A stretch of DNA of 8,405 nucleotides from Clostridium_AQ sp900552125 (GTDB taxonomy: Bacteria; Bacillota_I; Bacilli_A; Erysipelotrichales; Erysipelotrichaceae), in NCBI GenBank assembly GCA_037892765.1, contig JBBKBW010000074.1. One strand, written 5' to 3'. The notes below the pieces were generated by a model, which was given only the letters and a program-made list of their open reading frames with translations, did no database searches and was not told the origin of the DNA. Below are positions 1 through 6,087 of the stretch, piece by piece. Both the position numbers and the translations under genes were made by a program. Numbering within the stretch: the stretch's first letter is position 1; each line of letters starts with the position of its first letter.

Positions 1-8
1 AAATGTAA

Positions 9-37
9 TTGAAAAGAAAAGTAATCACTTTTATATA
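9..37 (+). promoter_or_regulatory. Candidate sigma-A promoter of the DUF885 lipoprotein gene
   Basis: A TTGAAA -35 element (9-14) and a TATATA -10 element (32-37) are separated by 17 bases, the usual sigma-A spacing. Transcription would start near 44 and leave a leader of about 40 bases before the start codon at 84. This is a motif match only, in AT-rich DNA where chance matches are common. Confidence 0.5.
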
Positions 38-83
38 GGAATCGTAAATGAAATAGGTTACAATAATAACAGGAGGGGTCAAT

Positions 84-1868
84 ATGAAACAAGTGAAACG
101 TTTAATAGTCCTAATGCTTGTTGGAATCATGGTTCTACCCATGGCTAGCTGTTCAAAGAAAGATAAGGCAGAGGAACAAAAGAAATTTGATGAGTTTATA
201 GAACGGAAATTTGTTGAAACAATGGAGTCTGATTATACTTCTATGCATGTCTATATGCAAAATCCTGAAGATTTTGGAATTGATACAGATAAAGTAGAAG
301 TTAATTTGGGTACACGTCTTGATGAGAAAAGTCAGCAGAAAGCGATGGAGGAAGTAAATGCTTCTTATGAAGAATTTAAAGAATTTGATCGCGATGACTT
401 AACAAGTGAACAACAGGATATTTATGATATGTATGAATATCAAGCATCCCTATCAGAAGAATTAAATGATGAAAAATTTGATTATTATGCATCTGTGTTT
501 GAAAGTATGAGTGGTCTTCATTTTCAGCTTCCTACTTTATTTGCGGATTGGGAAGTAAGAAATGAACAAGATGTTAAAGATCTGATTTTATTATTAAAAG
601 ATGTTAAACCATATGTAGATAGTGCTTTAGAGTATACGAAAACACAAGAAGAAAAAGGACTGCTGATGTTAGATTTAGATTCTATCATACAGCATTGTGA
701 ACAAATCTTGGAAAAAGGAAAAGATAGTTCCGTATTATCTTCTATGCAGGAAAAAGTAGAAGCCCTTAAATTAGATGAATCGCTTACTAAAGATTACCAG
801 AAACAGCTGGAAGATGCATTTACCTCATCATTTCTGCCAGCTTATCAGGCAATGAAAGATACCATGGAGTCATTTCAAGTATCAGGAACGAATAATACCG
901 AAGGTCTTGCAAAGTTTGAAGATGGAAAAGAATATTATGAGCTTCTGCTCCAGCAAAATATTGGTTCAACAAAATCTGTAGAAGAAATCAGAAGCATGCT
1001 GGAAGATAAAATGGAAGAAAGTATTATAGATGTACAGGCAATCTTCTTACGAAATGAAGATATTTTACAGTATTTTGTAAGTGAGGATCTCCCTGAAACT
1101 AACTATGAAAGTTATACAGAGATATTAAATGATGTGAAAAATAAAATGGGGGAGGATTTCCCTAAAGTAAATAATCTGCAATATCATATTGAGGATATAA
1201 ATAAAGAATTGGCAACAGATTCAGGAGTAGCAGCTTACTTTAATATTCCACCAATTGATGGAGATTCCATTAAACAGCTGCGTGTAAATCCTAATATGAG
1301 TGATATTGCATCTATTTCAACATATACCACTATTACACATGAAGGATTCCCTGGTCATATGTATCAATATGCTTATATGTATGAAAATGAAGATAACAAT
1401 TTTGTGAAAGTTTGTGCTAACTCTAATGCCTATACAGAAGGATATGCAACCTATGCACAATATGAAAGTCTAGCTTATTTAGATTCGATAGATAAGGATT
1501 ATTTAGAGTTAACAAAAGCTAATGAAATCTTTACGTACTGTATAACACTTTTAGCGGATATTTCTATTCATTATGATGGCTTATCTTTTGAAGAATTTAT
1601 GGCTAGTTTAGATGAACAGGGGCTAGCTCTAGGAACAGGTGAAGGAAAGGAATTGTATTTACAGCTTCAAGCAAATCCTGCAGCTTTTGCGCCATATTAT
1701 ATTGGTTATTTTGAATTTAGCGAATTAAAAGAAAAAGCCCAGGAAGAATTAGGAGATAAGTTTAATAATAAAGATTTTAATACAGCTATTTTAGAAAGTG
1801 GAAATGCTCCTTTCTCTGTAGTAGAAAAATATGTAGATAATTATATTGAAACAGCAAAAGAAGAATAA
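84..1868 (+). CDS. DUF885 family lipoprotein, probable zinc metallopeptidase
   Basis: This 594-residue protein belongs to the DUF885 family, whose members are treated as gluzincin-like zinc peptidases. An N-terminal signal (residues 1-22, charged KQVKR then hydrophobic) ends in a lipobox-like MASC with Cys23, so it should be a lipoprotein on the outer face of the membrane. Residues about 30-400 are helical and charged. The family signature HEGFPGH lies at 419-425 (His419, Glu420, His425 as likely metal and catalytic residues) and a second motif, EGYATYAQ, begins at Glu452, the likely third ligand. Length is normal for the family. The start is well supported by AGGAGGGG at 71-78. It has its own promoter and terminator, so it is probably monocistronic. 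The substrate is unknown; peptides or oligopeptides are likely. The lipobox has Met at -3, which is atypical. Confidence 0.88.
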   Translation: MKQVKRLIVLMLVGIMVLPMASCSKKDKAEEQKKFDEFIERKFVETMESDYTSMHVYMQNPEDFGIDTDKVEVNLGTRLDEKSQQKAMEEVNASYEEFKEFDRDDLTSEQQDIYDMYEYQASLSEELNDEKFDYYASVFESMSGLHFQLPTLFADWEVRNEQDVKDLILLLKDVKPYVDSALEYTKTQEEKGLLMLDLDSIIQHCEQILEKGKDSSVLSSMQEKVEALKLDESLTKDYQKQLEDAFTSSFLPAYQAMKDTMESFQVSGTNNTEGLAKFEDGKEYYELLLQQNIGSTKSVEEIRSMLEDKMEESIIDVQAIFLRNEDILQYFVSEDLPETNYESYTEILNDVKNKMGEDFPKVNNLQYHIEDINKELATDSGVAAYFNIPPIDGDSIKQLRVNPNMSDIASISTYTTITHEGFPGHMYQYAYMYENEDNNFVKVCANSNAYTEGYATYAQYESLAYLDSIDKDYLELTKANEIFTYCITLLADISIHYDGLSFEEFMASLDEQGLALGTGEGKELYLQLQANPAAFAPYYIGYFEFSELKEKAQEELGDKFNNKDFNTAILESGNAPFSVVEKYVDNYIETAKEE

Positions 1869-1875
1869 AATTCAT

Positions 1876-1904
1876 GCGGTTATCCTAAAATAGGAGCCGC
1901 TTTT
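1876..1904 (+). terminator. Rho-independent terminator after the DUF885 gene
   Basis: GCGG (1876-1879) pairs with CCGC (1897-1900) and TCCTA with TAGGA across a short loop, with a small internal loop between the two stems. TTTT follows at 1901. It begins eight bases after the stop codon, so it fits the end of the upstream gene. Confidence 0.75.
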
Positions 1905-1959
1905 AATTTGGATTATTATAGGTAATGTAAAAATTAATTGCTTAATTCAGACATAAGAC

Positions 1960-1988
1960 TGGAAACATTTTATTATTTTTGAGATAAT
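1960..1988 (+). promoter_or_regulatory. Weak candidate promoter for the GGDEF gene
   Basis: GATAAT at 1983-1988 can act as a -10 element, with TGGAAA at 1960-1965 (4 of 6 matches to TTGACA) 17 bases upstream. Transcription would begin near 1995, which places it after the GTG at 1990 and agrees with the ATG start at 2020. Motif evidence only. Confidence 0.3.
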
Positions 1989-2002
1989 AGTGTACAATTA
2001 TG

Positions 2003-2010
2003 AGAAGGAG
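2003..2010 (+). promoter_or_regulatory. Ribosome binding site that fixes the GGDEF protein start
   Basis: AGAAGGAG ends nine bases before the ATG at 2020. The longer reading frame from a GTG at 1990 has only an AT-rich stretch in front of it, with no Shine-Dalgarno match, so the ATG is preferred. Confidence 0.7.
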
Positions 2011-2019
2011 TTGAAAAGG

Positions 2020-3006
2020 ATGAGCAATTCGGCTAAGCAGGTTTGCCGTACTCTTTGGCATCATTATCTCGAAGATAGAAATATGAACAAAGTTTCAAAG
2101 TTTGTTTGTCCAGAAGTTAGTGTAATTGGAACAGGAGAACATGAAATTTTTTATTCTTTGCAGGAATTGGTGTTTTCTTTACAACAGGAAGTTGAACAAT
2201 GGGATGGGAAATTTATCATCAAGAATGAAGCATATCATGAAATACCTATGACAGAGGATTATTGTGCAGTATATGGAACATTTGATGTTACGGAAGATTC
2301 TAGGGATCGAATTAATTATATTCTTCATTTTCGTTTTACAATGATATTTCGGTTAATAGATGAAGAATGGAAACTTCTACATGTACATCAATCTGTGCCT
2401 GATATAAATCAAAATAGTGATGAGTTCTTTCCAAAACGTTTAATAGAAGAAAGTAATGAGCAATTTAGAGAGAAGATAGAACAGAAAACTAAAGAACTGG
2501 AAGAAAGTAATAAAGCTGTTATATATTATTCTCATCACGATTATTTAACAAATTTAATGAATCGCTATTATTGCGAAAAAGAAATTGCAGAGAGCATGAA
2601 TACATATTCAAATGGTACGATTTTAATGATGGATGTGGATCGTTTTAAATATTTCAATGATACCTATGGTCATTTAGCAGGCGATCAGATTCTGATTGCT
2701 TTCTCCAAAGCATTACAGAAAACTTTTACAGAAGATATTGTTTCTCGTATAGGTGGGGATGAATTTCTGGTATATTGTTCAAGCTATGTGGAAGAGAGCG
2801 TACTTAAGAAAAAACTTCAATATTTTTATGAAATATGGCAAAAAGCACAAGAGGATTTTGATTTTGGAGAAACTATATCCATTAGTGTAGGGATAGCTTA
2901 CTATCCAGAACATGGCAAAGATTATCAGACGTTATTCCAGCATGTAGATGATGCTATGTATGAGGCAAAGAAAACGAAGAGTCTATATTATATATATGAA
3001 AGATAA
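2020..3006 (+). CDS. Diguanylate cyclase: NTF2/SnoaL-like domain, coiled coil, GGDEF
   Basis: This 328-residue soluble protein should make cyclic di-GMP from two GTP. Residues about 5-130 look like an NTF2/SnoaL-like cone domain, ending in the typical dEEWKLLHVHQS strand; this is a probable small-molecule or dimerisation sensor. A charged helix (about 140-168) forms a coiled-coil linker. The GGDEF domain follows, with DYLTNLMNR (174-183), MDVDRFK (metal ligand Asp205), and an intact RIGGDEF with GGDEF at 245-249. The RxxD inhibitory site that should sit five residues before GGDEF reads FTED, so product feedback is probably absent. There are no membrane segments or signal peptide, so it is cytoplasmic. 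Start chosen at the ATG behind AGAAGGAG; an in-frame GTG at 1990 would add ten residues but lacks a ribosome binding site. The sensed signal is unknown. Confidence 0.88.
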   Translation: MSNSAKQVCRTLWHHYLEDRNMNKVSKFVCPEVSVIGTGEHEIFYSLQELVFSLQQEVEQWDGKFIIKNEAYHEIPMTEDYCAVYGTFDVTEDSRDRINYILHFRFTMIFRLIDEEWKLLHVHQSVPDINQNSDEFFPKRLIEESNEQFREKIEQKTKELEESNKAVIYYSHHDYLTNLMNRYYCEKEIAESMNTYSNGTILMMDVDRFKYFNDTYGHLAGDQILIAFSKALQKTFTEDIVSRIGGDEFLVYCSSYVEESVLKKKLQYFYEIWQKAQEDFDFGETISISVGIAYYPEHGKDYQTLFQHVDDAMYEAKKTKSLYYIYER

Positions 3007-3033
3007 GCAGTATGCAGAGGTATGCTGCTTTTT
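3006..3033 (+). terminator. Rho-independent terminator after the GGDEF gene
   Basis: A ten-base-pair stem (3006-3015 with 3020-3029, two G-U pairs) around an AGAG loop is followed by four T residues. It overlaps the last base of the stop codon, so the gene ends directly in its terminator. Confidence 0.82.
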
Positions 3034-3066
3034 GTGTGGAAGTAAGTGTTTGTAAACAGTGCTATA

Positions 3067-3088
3067 TTTATAAATGTAAATTTATAAA
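3067..3088 (+). repeat. Perfect 9-bp inverted repeat, possible operator
   Basis: TTTATAAAT (3067-3075) and its exact reverse complement ATTTATAAA (3080-3088) flank the spacer GTAA. The repeat ends one base before a TATAAT box (3090-3095), and its left arm sits where a -35 element would lie. A repressor bound here would block the promoter of the S41 peptidase gene. The arms consist only of A and T, so a chance palindrome is possible. Confidence 0.4.
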
Positions 3089-3089
3089 T

Positions 3090-3095
3090 TATAAT
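3090..3095 (+). promoter_or_regulatory. Candidate -10 element for the S41 peptidase gene
   Basis: A perfect TATAAT lies about 57 bases before the start codon at 3152. The best -35 at 17-base spacing is TTTATA (3067-3072), which is weak and lies inside the inverted repeat. A weak promoter that needs an activator, or one under repression, would fit. Confidence 0.45.
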
Positions 3096-3151
3096 ATAAA
3101 CAAAGATAATTTATTAATCTTAAGATAAAACGGAAGGGGTGTTGAGTTCAT

Positions 3152-4252
3152 ATGAAAAAGAAAGTGAGGATTATAATAATATGCATAGCTTGTTTATTAT
3201 GTGGCGGATATGTAATGATGAATAATAAAGCTGACCAATATGCAGAAGATATGCAGTATTTCTTTGATTGTGTGGAAGAAAATAATTTAATCTTAGAGAA
3301 GATACCTAGTGATGAGGAGAAACAAGTGTGGATAGAAAAAAGTCTTGAATGTGAAAGTGATAAAGAATTTTATCAAACGCTTGTAAATTCTCTTTATCTT
3401 TATGGGGAAGTAGGACATCTTTCTATAATAAGTCCAGGATTTTATACTAGCTTAGAATATGATTATGAAACAATTCCTGAGATTAGAGAAAGATTTTCCA
3501 TTTTGAATGATCAAAAGATCAAGGATACTTATGAAAGATTAATGGAAGAACTAGGTGTTGATAAAGCAGAACTGATGAAGTGGTATAAAGAACAAAGTAC
3601 AGGAGAACTATCAAATGACTTTGAGATTCATGAAGAGGATAATATGATAGTGATTAAGATTCCTAGTTTTGAAGCTAGATTCATAGAACCTCAGATAGAA
3701 GAAATCAAACAGAAGCTTTCAACATTTACTGGTAATACGCTAGTGATAGATATTAGAGAAAATGGTGGTGGAAGTGATATGTATTGGATGGATTTAGTAA
3801 GCCTGACTTCCTTTAAAGACTATACATATTCTAAAACTATATCAGGTAGGGGAAAGCTTTCTAAAGAATATGTGGAAAGCAATGTAGGGAAAGTGACTAT
3901 GCAGGATGATGGGAAAGGTTTTACTTATACCAGTAATAATTCTATCAAGTCTAAACATTATAGGGATTTTGAAAAAGTCTATATTTTGACAAGTGACAAA
4001 GTATTTTCCGCATCAGAAAATTTTGTACAGTTTGTGAAAGAACAGGGTTATGCAACTTTAGTTGGTGATACAACACGTGGTGCAGGTGGAGTAATTGATC
4101 CATTGATGGTAGAACTGCCAAACACTCATCTTCTTATTCGGTTGGAATCTGCTGCTCATTTACCATACAATACAGAACCTGATGTTGTGTGCAATGGTTA
4201 TACTTTAGATGAGTACATTCGTAAGATTAAGGATTATGAACAAACGAAATAA
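3152..4252 (+). CDS. Membrane-anchored S41 family (tricorn/TSPc-type) serine peptidase
   Basis: This 366-residue protein has a short basic N-terminus and a hydrophobic segment (residues about 5-23) serving as signal peptide or anchor; the catalytic part should face outside. After a charged helical region, GEVGHLS carries His89, matching the active-site His of S41B/tricorn-type enzymes. The core fold shows the DIRENGGG motif (200-207), the nucleophile region FSASENF with Ser286, then VGDTTRGAGG, and a terminal NTEPDVV with Glu342. The Lys of CtpA/Prc enzymes (GKG) is absent, replaced by an Arg-Gly-Ala-Gly-Gly run, so a Ser-His-Glu type of catalysis is inferred rather than the Ser-Lys dyad. No PDZ domain is visible. 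GGAAGGGG at 3132-3139 precedes the start by 12 bases, rather far. It is monocistronic between two terminators. Substrate unknown. Confidence 0.85.
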   Translation: MKKKVRIIIICIACLLCGGYVMMNNKADQYAEDMQYFFDCVEENNLILEKIPSDEEKQVWIEKSLECESDKEFYQTLVNSLYLYGEVGHLSIISPGFYTSLEYDYETIPEIRERFSILNDQKIKDTYERLMEELGVDKAELMKWYKEQSTGELSNDFEIHEEDNMIVIKIPSFEARFIEPQIEEIKQKLSTFTGNTLVIDIRENGGGSDMYWMDLVSLTSFKDYTYSKTISGRGKLSKEYVESNVGKVTMQDDGKGFTYTSNNSIKSKHYRDFEKVYILTSDKVFSASENFVQFVKEQGYATLVGDTTRGAGGVIDPLMVELPNTHLLIRLESAAHLPYNTEPDVVCNGYTLDEYIRKIKDYEQTK

Positions 4253-4267
4253 TTAATTTTACTGTGT

Positions 4268-4312
4268 AAAACTGCGATAATGAGGAGCTTTATTCTCATT
4301 CTTGCGGTTTTT
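4268..4312 (+). terminator. Strong Rho-independent terminator after the S41 gene
   Basis: A 17-base-pair stem (4268-4284 with 4295-4311, one mismatch and two G-U pairs) encloses a ten-base loop and ends in a T run at 4308-4312. It isolates the S41 gene from the B12 operon. The A-rich left arm could also serve minus-strand transcription, but no minus-strand gene is present to use it. Confidence 0.88.
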
Positions 4313-4324
4313 CTATATATTCTA

Positions 4325-4353
4325 TAGACAGAAACTTTCCTTCCTATTATAAT
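4325..4353 (+). promoter_or_regulatory. Sigma-A promoter of the cobalamin operon
   Basis: TAGACA (4325-4330, 5 of 6 matches) and a perfect TATAAT (4348-4353) are separated by 17 bases. Transcription would begin near 4360, just upstream of the riboswitch aptamer, so the whole aptamer would be in the leader RNA. This is the best promoter match in the window. Confidence 0.75.
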
Positions 4354-4376
4354 AAGCAGGAATGAATGGGAATAAC

Positions 4377-4532
4377 GTATAACAGGTGTATGGAAGTACT
4401 TAATAAGGAATGGAGCGAACATCTCCAACTGCCCCAGCAACCGTGATACAGACGAAATTCAATAACCATTGTGCTATGCATGAGAAGGTGAAGAGTAGGA
4501 TGAAGTTAAGTCGGGAGACTTGCCTGTAATAC
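4377..4532 (+). ncRNA. Cobalamin (AdoCbl-type) riboswitch aptamer
   Basis: The region matches the known cobalamin riboswitch core. Arms GTATAACAGG (4377-4386) and CCTGTAATAC (4523-4532) pair as P1 with a single mismatch. Inside are GGAGcgaacaTCTCC, then the conserved CTGCCCCAGCAACCG (core C-rich segment 4429-4443, usual form CTGCCCCCGCAACTG), CCATTG followed by GAAGGT, and the B12 box AAGTCGGGAGACTTGCC (4508-4524). It should sense intracellular cobalamin and usually lowers expression of downstream uptake genes when B12 is plentiful. The gene order downstream (adenosyltransferase homologue, ECF S component, DUF4430 lipoprotein) agrees. The core carries A at 4436 where C is usual. Its subclass and exact ligand preference cannot be settled by eye. 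Confidence 0.93.
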
Positions 4533-4621
4533 AACAGTTTTTTTCTGCTGGGTGCTGAAAAATATAGATGTTTTTTATATTTTTTCTACCCGCTGACGTA
4601 AAGAAAGTGAGGGTAAGAATT
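4533..4621 (+). promoter_or_regulatory. Riboswitch expression platform and leader before the first B12 gene
   Basis: This stretch holds a seven-T run (4538-4544), a possible hairpin at 4550-4591 (GGGT with ACCC, and AAAAATATA 4558-4566 with TATATTTTT 4576-4584), and the Shine-Dalgarno site GTGAGGG (4607-4613). TACCC (4587-4591) can instead pair with GGGTA (4611-4615), covering the ribosome binding site. No classical GC-rich stem directly precedes the T run; only a four-pair CTGT/ACAG hairpin does. Translational control therefore looks at least as likely as transcription termination. The direction of switching cannot be told by eye. Confidence 0.55.
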
Positions 4622-5113
4622 ATGAATGCTGATTATTGTGCATATCCGTTTCTAAAGGAAGAAAGTAATCTTTGTGATTATGAAATTGCGACTGATCGAC
4701 TAACTTCTTTAATTTCAGTTACACGCCATTTTATCAAACATGTAACACAAGATGATATGCAGACATTGTTAGAATTTGTTTATCACGCGAATGGTTCCAT
4801 ACGTGGTAAGTGTGCAATTGGTGAAGAAGAATTATCTGTTCTTAAAGCTATGCATGCGAAGTACTATATACGGATGGAACGTTTTGTGTTGCCTGATGGC
4901 TGTATCGGGGCTAGTCATTTACATGTTTTACGTGCTGAAACGAAAGCAGTAATTCGTATTATGCATAGGATAGAAAGAGAAGGGATATTAATCCAGCAAG
5001 TTCTTTTTGATTTTATGAATTTATTATCAAATACCTTTTTTATGATGTGTTTATATGAAAATGCGAAAGAAGGTATTATGGAAAAAGAATTTGTTAGTAA
5101 ATCGTATGTATGA
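4622..5113 (+). CDS. Shortened PduO-type cobalamin adenosyltransferase homologue
   Basis: This 163-residue cytoplasmic protein aligns with the helical-bundle fold of PduO-type ATP:cob(I)alamin adenosyltransferase. Visible matches are YEIATDRLTSLI (cf. GEVDELN; Asp25), RFVLPDG (cf. KFILPGG; Phe88), HLHVLR (cf. LHVAR; Arg104) and FMNLLSNTFF (cf. FINRLSDYFF; Asn133). In the family the Asp-Arg pair and the Phe shape the cobalamin side of the site. The N-terminal TKxGDxGxT ATP loop is absent and RRxER is reduced to a lone Lys108 and Arg112, so catalysis is doubtful; a corrinoid binder, escort or sensor is possible, as is a divergent enzyme. Start chosen at 4622 behind GTGAGGG; the in-frame ATG at 4568 would add a U-rich stretch inside the switch hairpin. 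The stop overlaps the next start (ATGA), so translation is coupled. Confidence 0.75.
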   Translation: MNADYCAYPFLKEESNLCDYEIATDRLTSLISVTRHFIKHVTQDDMQTLLEFVYHANGSIRGKCAIGEEELSVLKAMHAKYYIRMERFVLPDGCIGASHLHVLRAETKAVIRIMHRIEREGILIQQVLFDFMNLLSNTFFMMCLYENAKEGIMEKEFVSKSYV

Positions 5114-5622
5114 AAGTTAGAGAATTATGTTTTGTGGCAGTCATAGGCGCAATTGAAGCGGTTGTATTCACATCATTTTCGTTCATTCTATATCTGGAAT
5201 GCATTACCTTTACGGTATTAGTATTCTCTATGACATTTCAAAGAAAACAGGCAGTGTTGGGTGCAGTAGTATTTACAATCATCAATCTAACGATGCAGGG
5301 AGTAACTCCTTGGTCAATGATGTATTGTCTGATCTATCCAACTTATAGTCTGTTAATTGGAAGTTGTAAAAAATTTCTTGATAAACATTTCATATGTACA
5401 GTGATCGTATGTGGAATGTTATCATTTTTAACTGGTCAGCTCGTACAGCTGCCGTTTATGCTTATATCTAATAAAATAACAATGATTTATATACTTTTAG
5501 GGTTAAAGACATCACTTATTCAAGGTGCTATGTCCGCAGCATTCTGTTTCGTGTGTTATAAACCGGTTGTTAGTGTTTTAAAAAGATTGGAAGGAAGATT
5601 ACATTATGAAAAAACTTATTAA
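5110..5622 (+). CDS. ECF transporter S component, probably cobalamin-specific (CbrT-like)
   Basis: This 170-residue protein is very hydrophobic, with about six membrane segments (roughly 6-27, 31-43, 48-66, 68-85, 93-120, 124-150), the size and topology of an ECF S component. TM1 carries an AxxxA motif (Ala10-Ala14) of the kind that docks on the shared EcfT subunit. Asn59 and the GVTPWSMMY stretch (64-72) resemble positions seen in CbrT-like sequences. Substrate is inferred from the riboswitch and neighbours: cobalamin or a corrinoid precursor. No EcfA/A'/T genes are in the window, so it would use a shared (group II) module encoded elsewhere. Its start overlaps the previous stop by ATGA and has no clear ribosome binding site, which points to translational coupling. 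Its 3' end overlaps the next gene by 17 bases. Confidence 0.8.
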   Translation: MKVRELCFVAVIGAIEAVVFTSFSFILYLECITFTVLVFSMTFQRKQAVLGAVVFTIINLTMQGVTPWSMMYCLIYPTYSLLIGSCKKFLDKHFICTVIVCGMLSFLTGQLVQLPFMLISNKITMIYILLGLKTSLIQGAMSAAFCFVCYKPVVSVLKRLEGRLHYEKTY

Positions 5623-6034
5623 ATTAGGATTTATCTGTGCTATATTGTTAGTGGGAGGATGTTCAAGTAATGAACCTGCAAAAGAATCAGACAATACAGC
5701 AGAAACTACTACTTTACATATTGAAGTTAAAGATGAAGTAAATGATAAAGAATTATACAATGGAGATGTTAGTGTTGAGGGTACAGTAGAAACGCTATAT
5801 GATTTCCTTGATAAAGCAGAAGAGCTACAGGTTGTAGTAGAAGATGGCAGCTATGGAAAAACATTGATGGGTATGATGGGTGTTGAAACAGAAGATTTTA
5901 ATAAGGGCCCATGGTGGTTATATGAATCTGAAAACAATGATGCATGTCAAGCTGCTGGATATTGTGATGCCATCAGTAGTTTAAAAATCGAAGATGGAGA
6001 TCATTTTACATTCCGTTATACAGATCAGTATTAA
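5606..6034 (+). CDS. DUF4430 (transcobalamin-like C-terminal domain) lipoprotein
   Basis: This 142-residue protein starts with a lipoprotein signal ending in LVGGC (Cys19), then an acidic, Thr-rich linker (about 20-36). The rest (about 37-142) fits the DUF4430 fold: a beta strand at 37-43, a VETLYDFLDKA helix (61-71), GPWWLYES (101-108), and the closing IEDGDHFTFRYT strand (128-139). DUF4430 is the family that also covers the C-terminal domain of animal transcobalamin and intrinsic factor. With the riboswitch and the S component, the inferred role is capture of cobalamin or corrinoid at the outer membrane face. Cys114 and Cys120 could form a disulfide. AAGGAAG at 5590-5596 supports the start, which lies inside the end of the S component gene. 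It may instead be a scaffold; binding has not been shown from sequence. Confidence 0.82.
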   Translation: MKKLIKLGFICAILLVGGCSSNEPAKESDNTAETTTLHIEVKDEVNDKELYNGDVSVEGTVETLYDFLDKAEELQVVVEDGSYGKTLMGMMGVETEDFNKGPWWLYESENNDACQAAGYCDAISSLKIEDGDHFTFRYTDQY

Positions 6035-6045
6035 TTGAACAAAAA

Positions 6046-6084
6046 CAGGCGAACTCTTATTTAGTGTTTTGCCTGCTTTTTTTT
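6046..6084. terminator. Bidirectional terminator between the B12 operon and the sleC locus
   Basis: CAGGCGAA (6046-6053) pairs with TTTTGCCTG (6068-6075, one G-U) and is followed by eight T residues (6077-6084). On the minus strand the same stem is followed by TTTTT (complement of 6041-6045). It lies between converging genes that end at 6034 and 6088, so it can serve both. Confidence 0.82.
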
Positions 6085-6087
6085 GTG

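Noticed and set aside
1990..2019. GTG start adding ten residues to the GGDEF protein
   Set aside because: There is no Shine-Dalgarno match upstream, and the added codons contain the AGAAGGAG that serves the ATG at 2020.
3179..3211. Lipobox in the S41 protein around Cys14 or Cys17
   Set aside because: The residues before both cysteines (CIAC, CLLC) do not fit the lipobox pattern, so a plain signal peptide or membrane anchor was called.
4234..4440. Minus-strand open frame of 68 codons
   Set aside because: It crosses the S41 terminator, the B12 promoter and the first part of the riboswitch, has no ribosome binding site, and its residues show no recognisable family. It is a chance frame.
4524..4544. 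Riboswitch transcription terminator at the seven-T run
   Set aside because: Only a four-pair CTGT/ACAG stem precedes the T run, too weak for a standard terminator by eye. It is mentioned in the platform entry but not called.
4568..4621. Earlier in-frame ATG adding 18 residues to the adenosyltransferase homologue
   Set aside because: The added part is a U-rich run within the expression-platform hairpin, with no ribosome site in front of it. GTGAGGG before 4622 gives a normal start.
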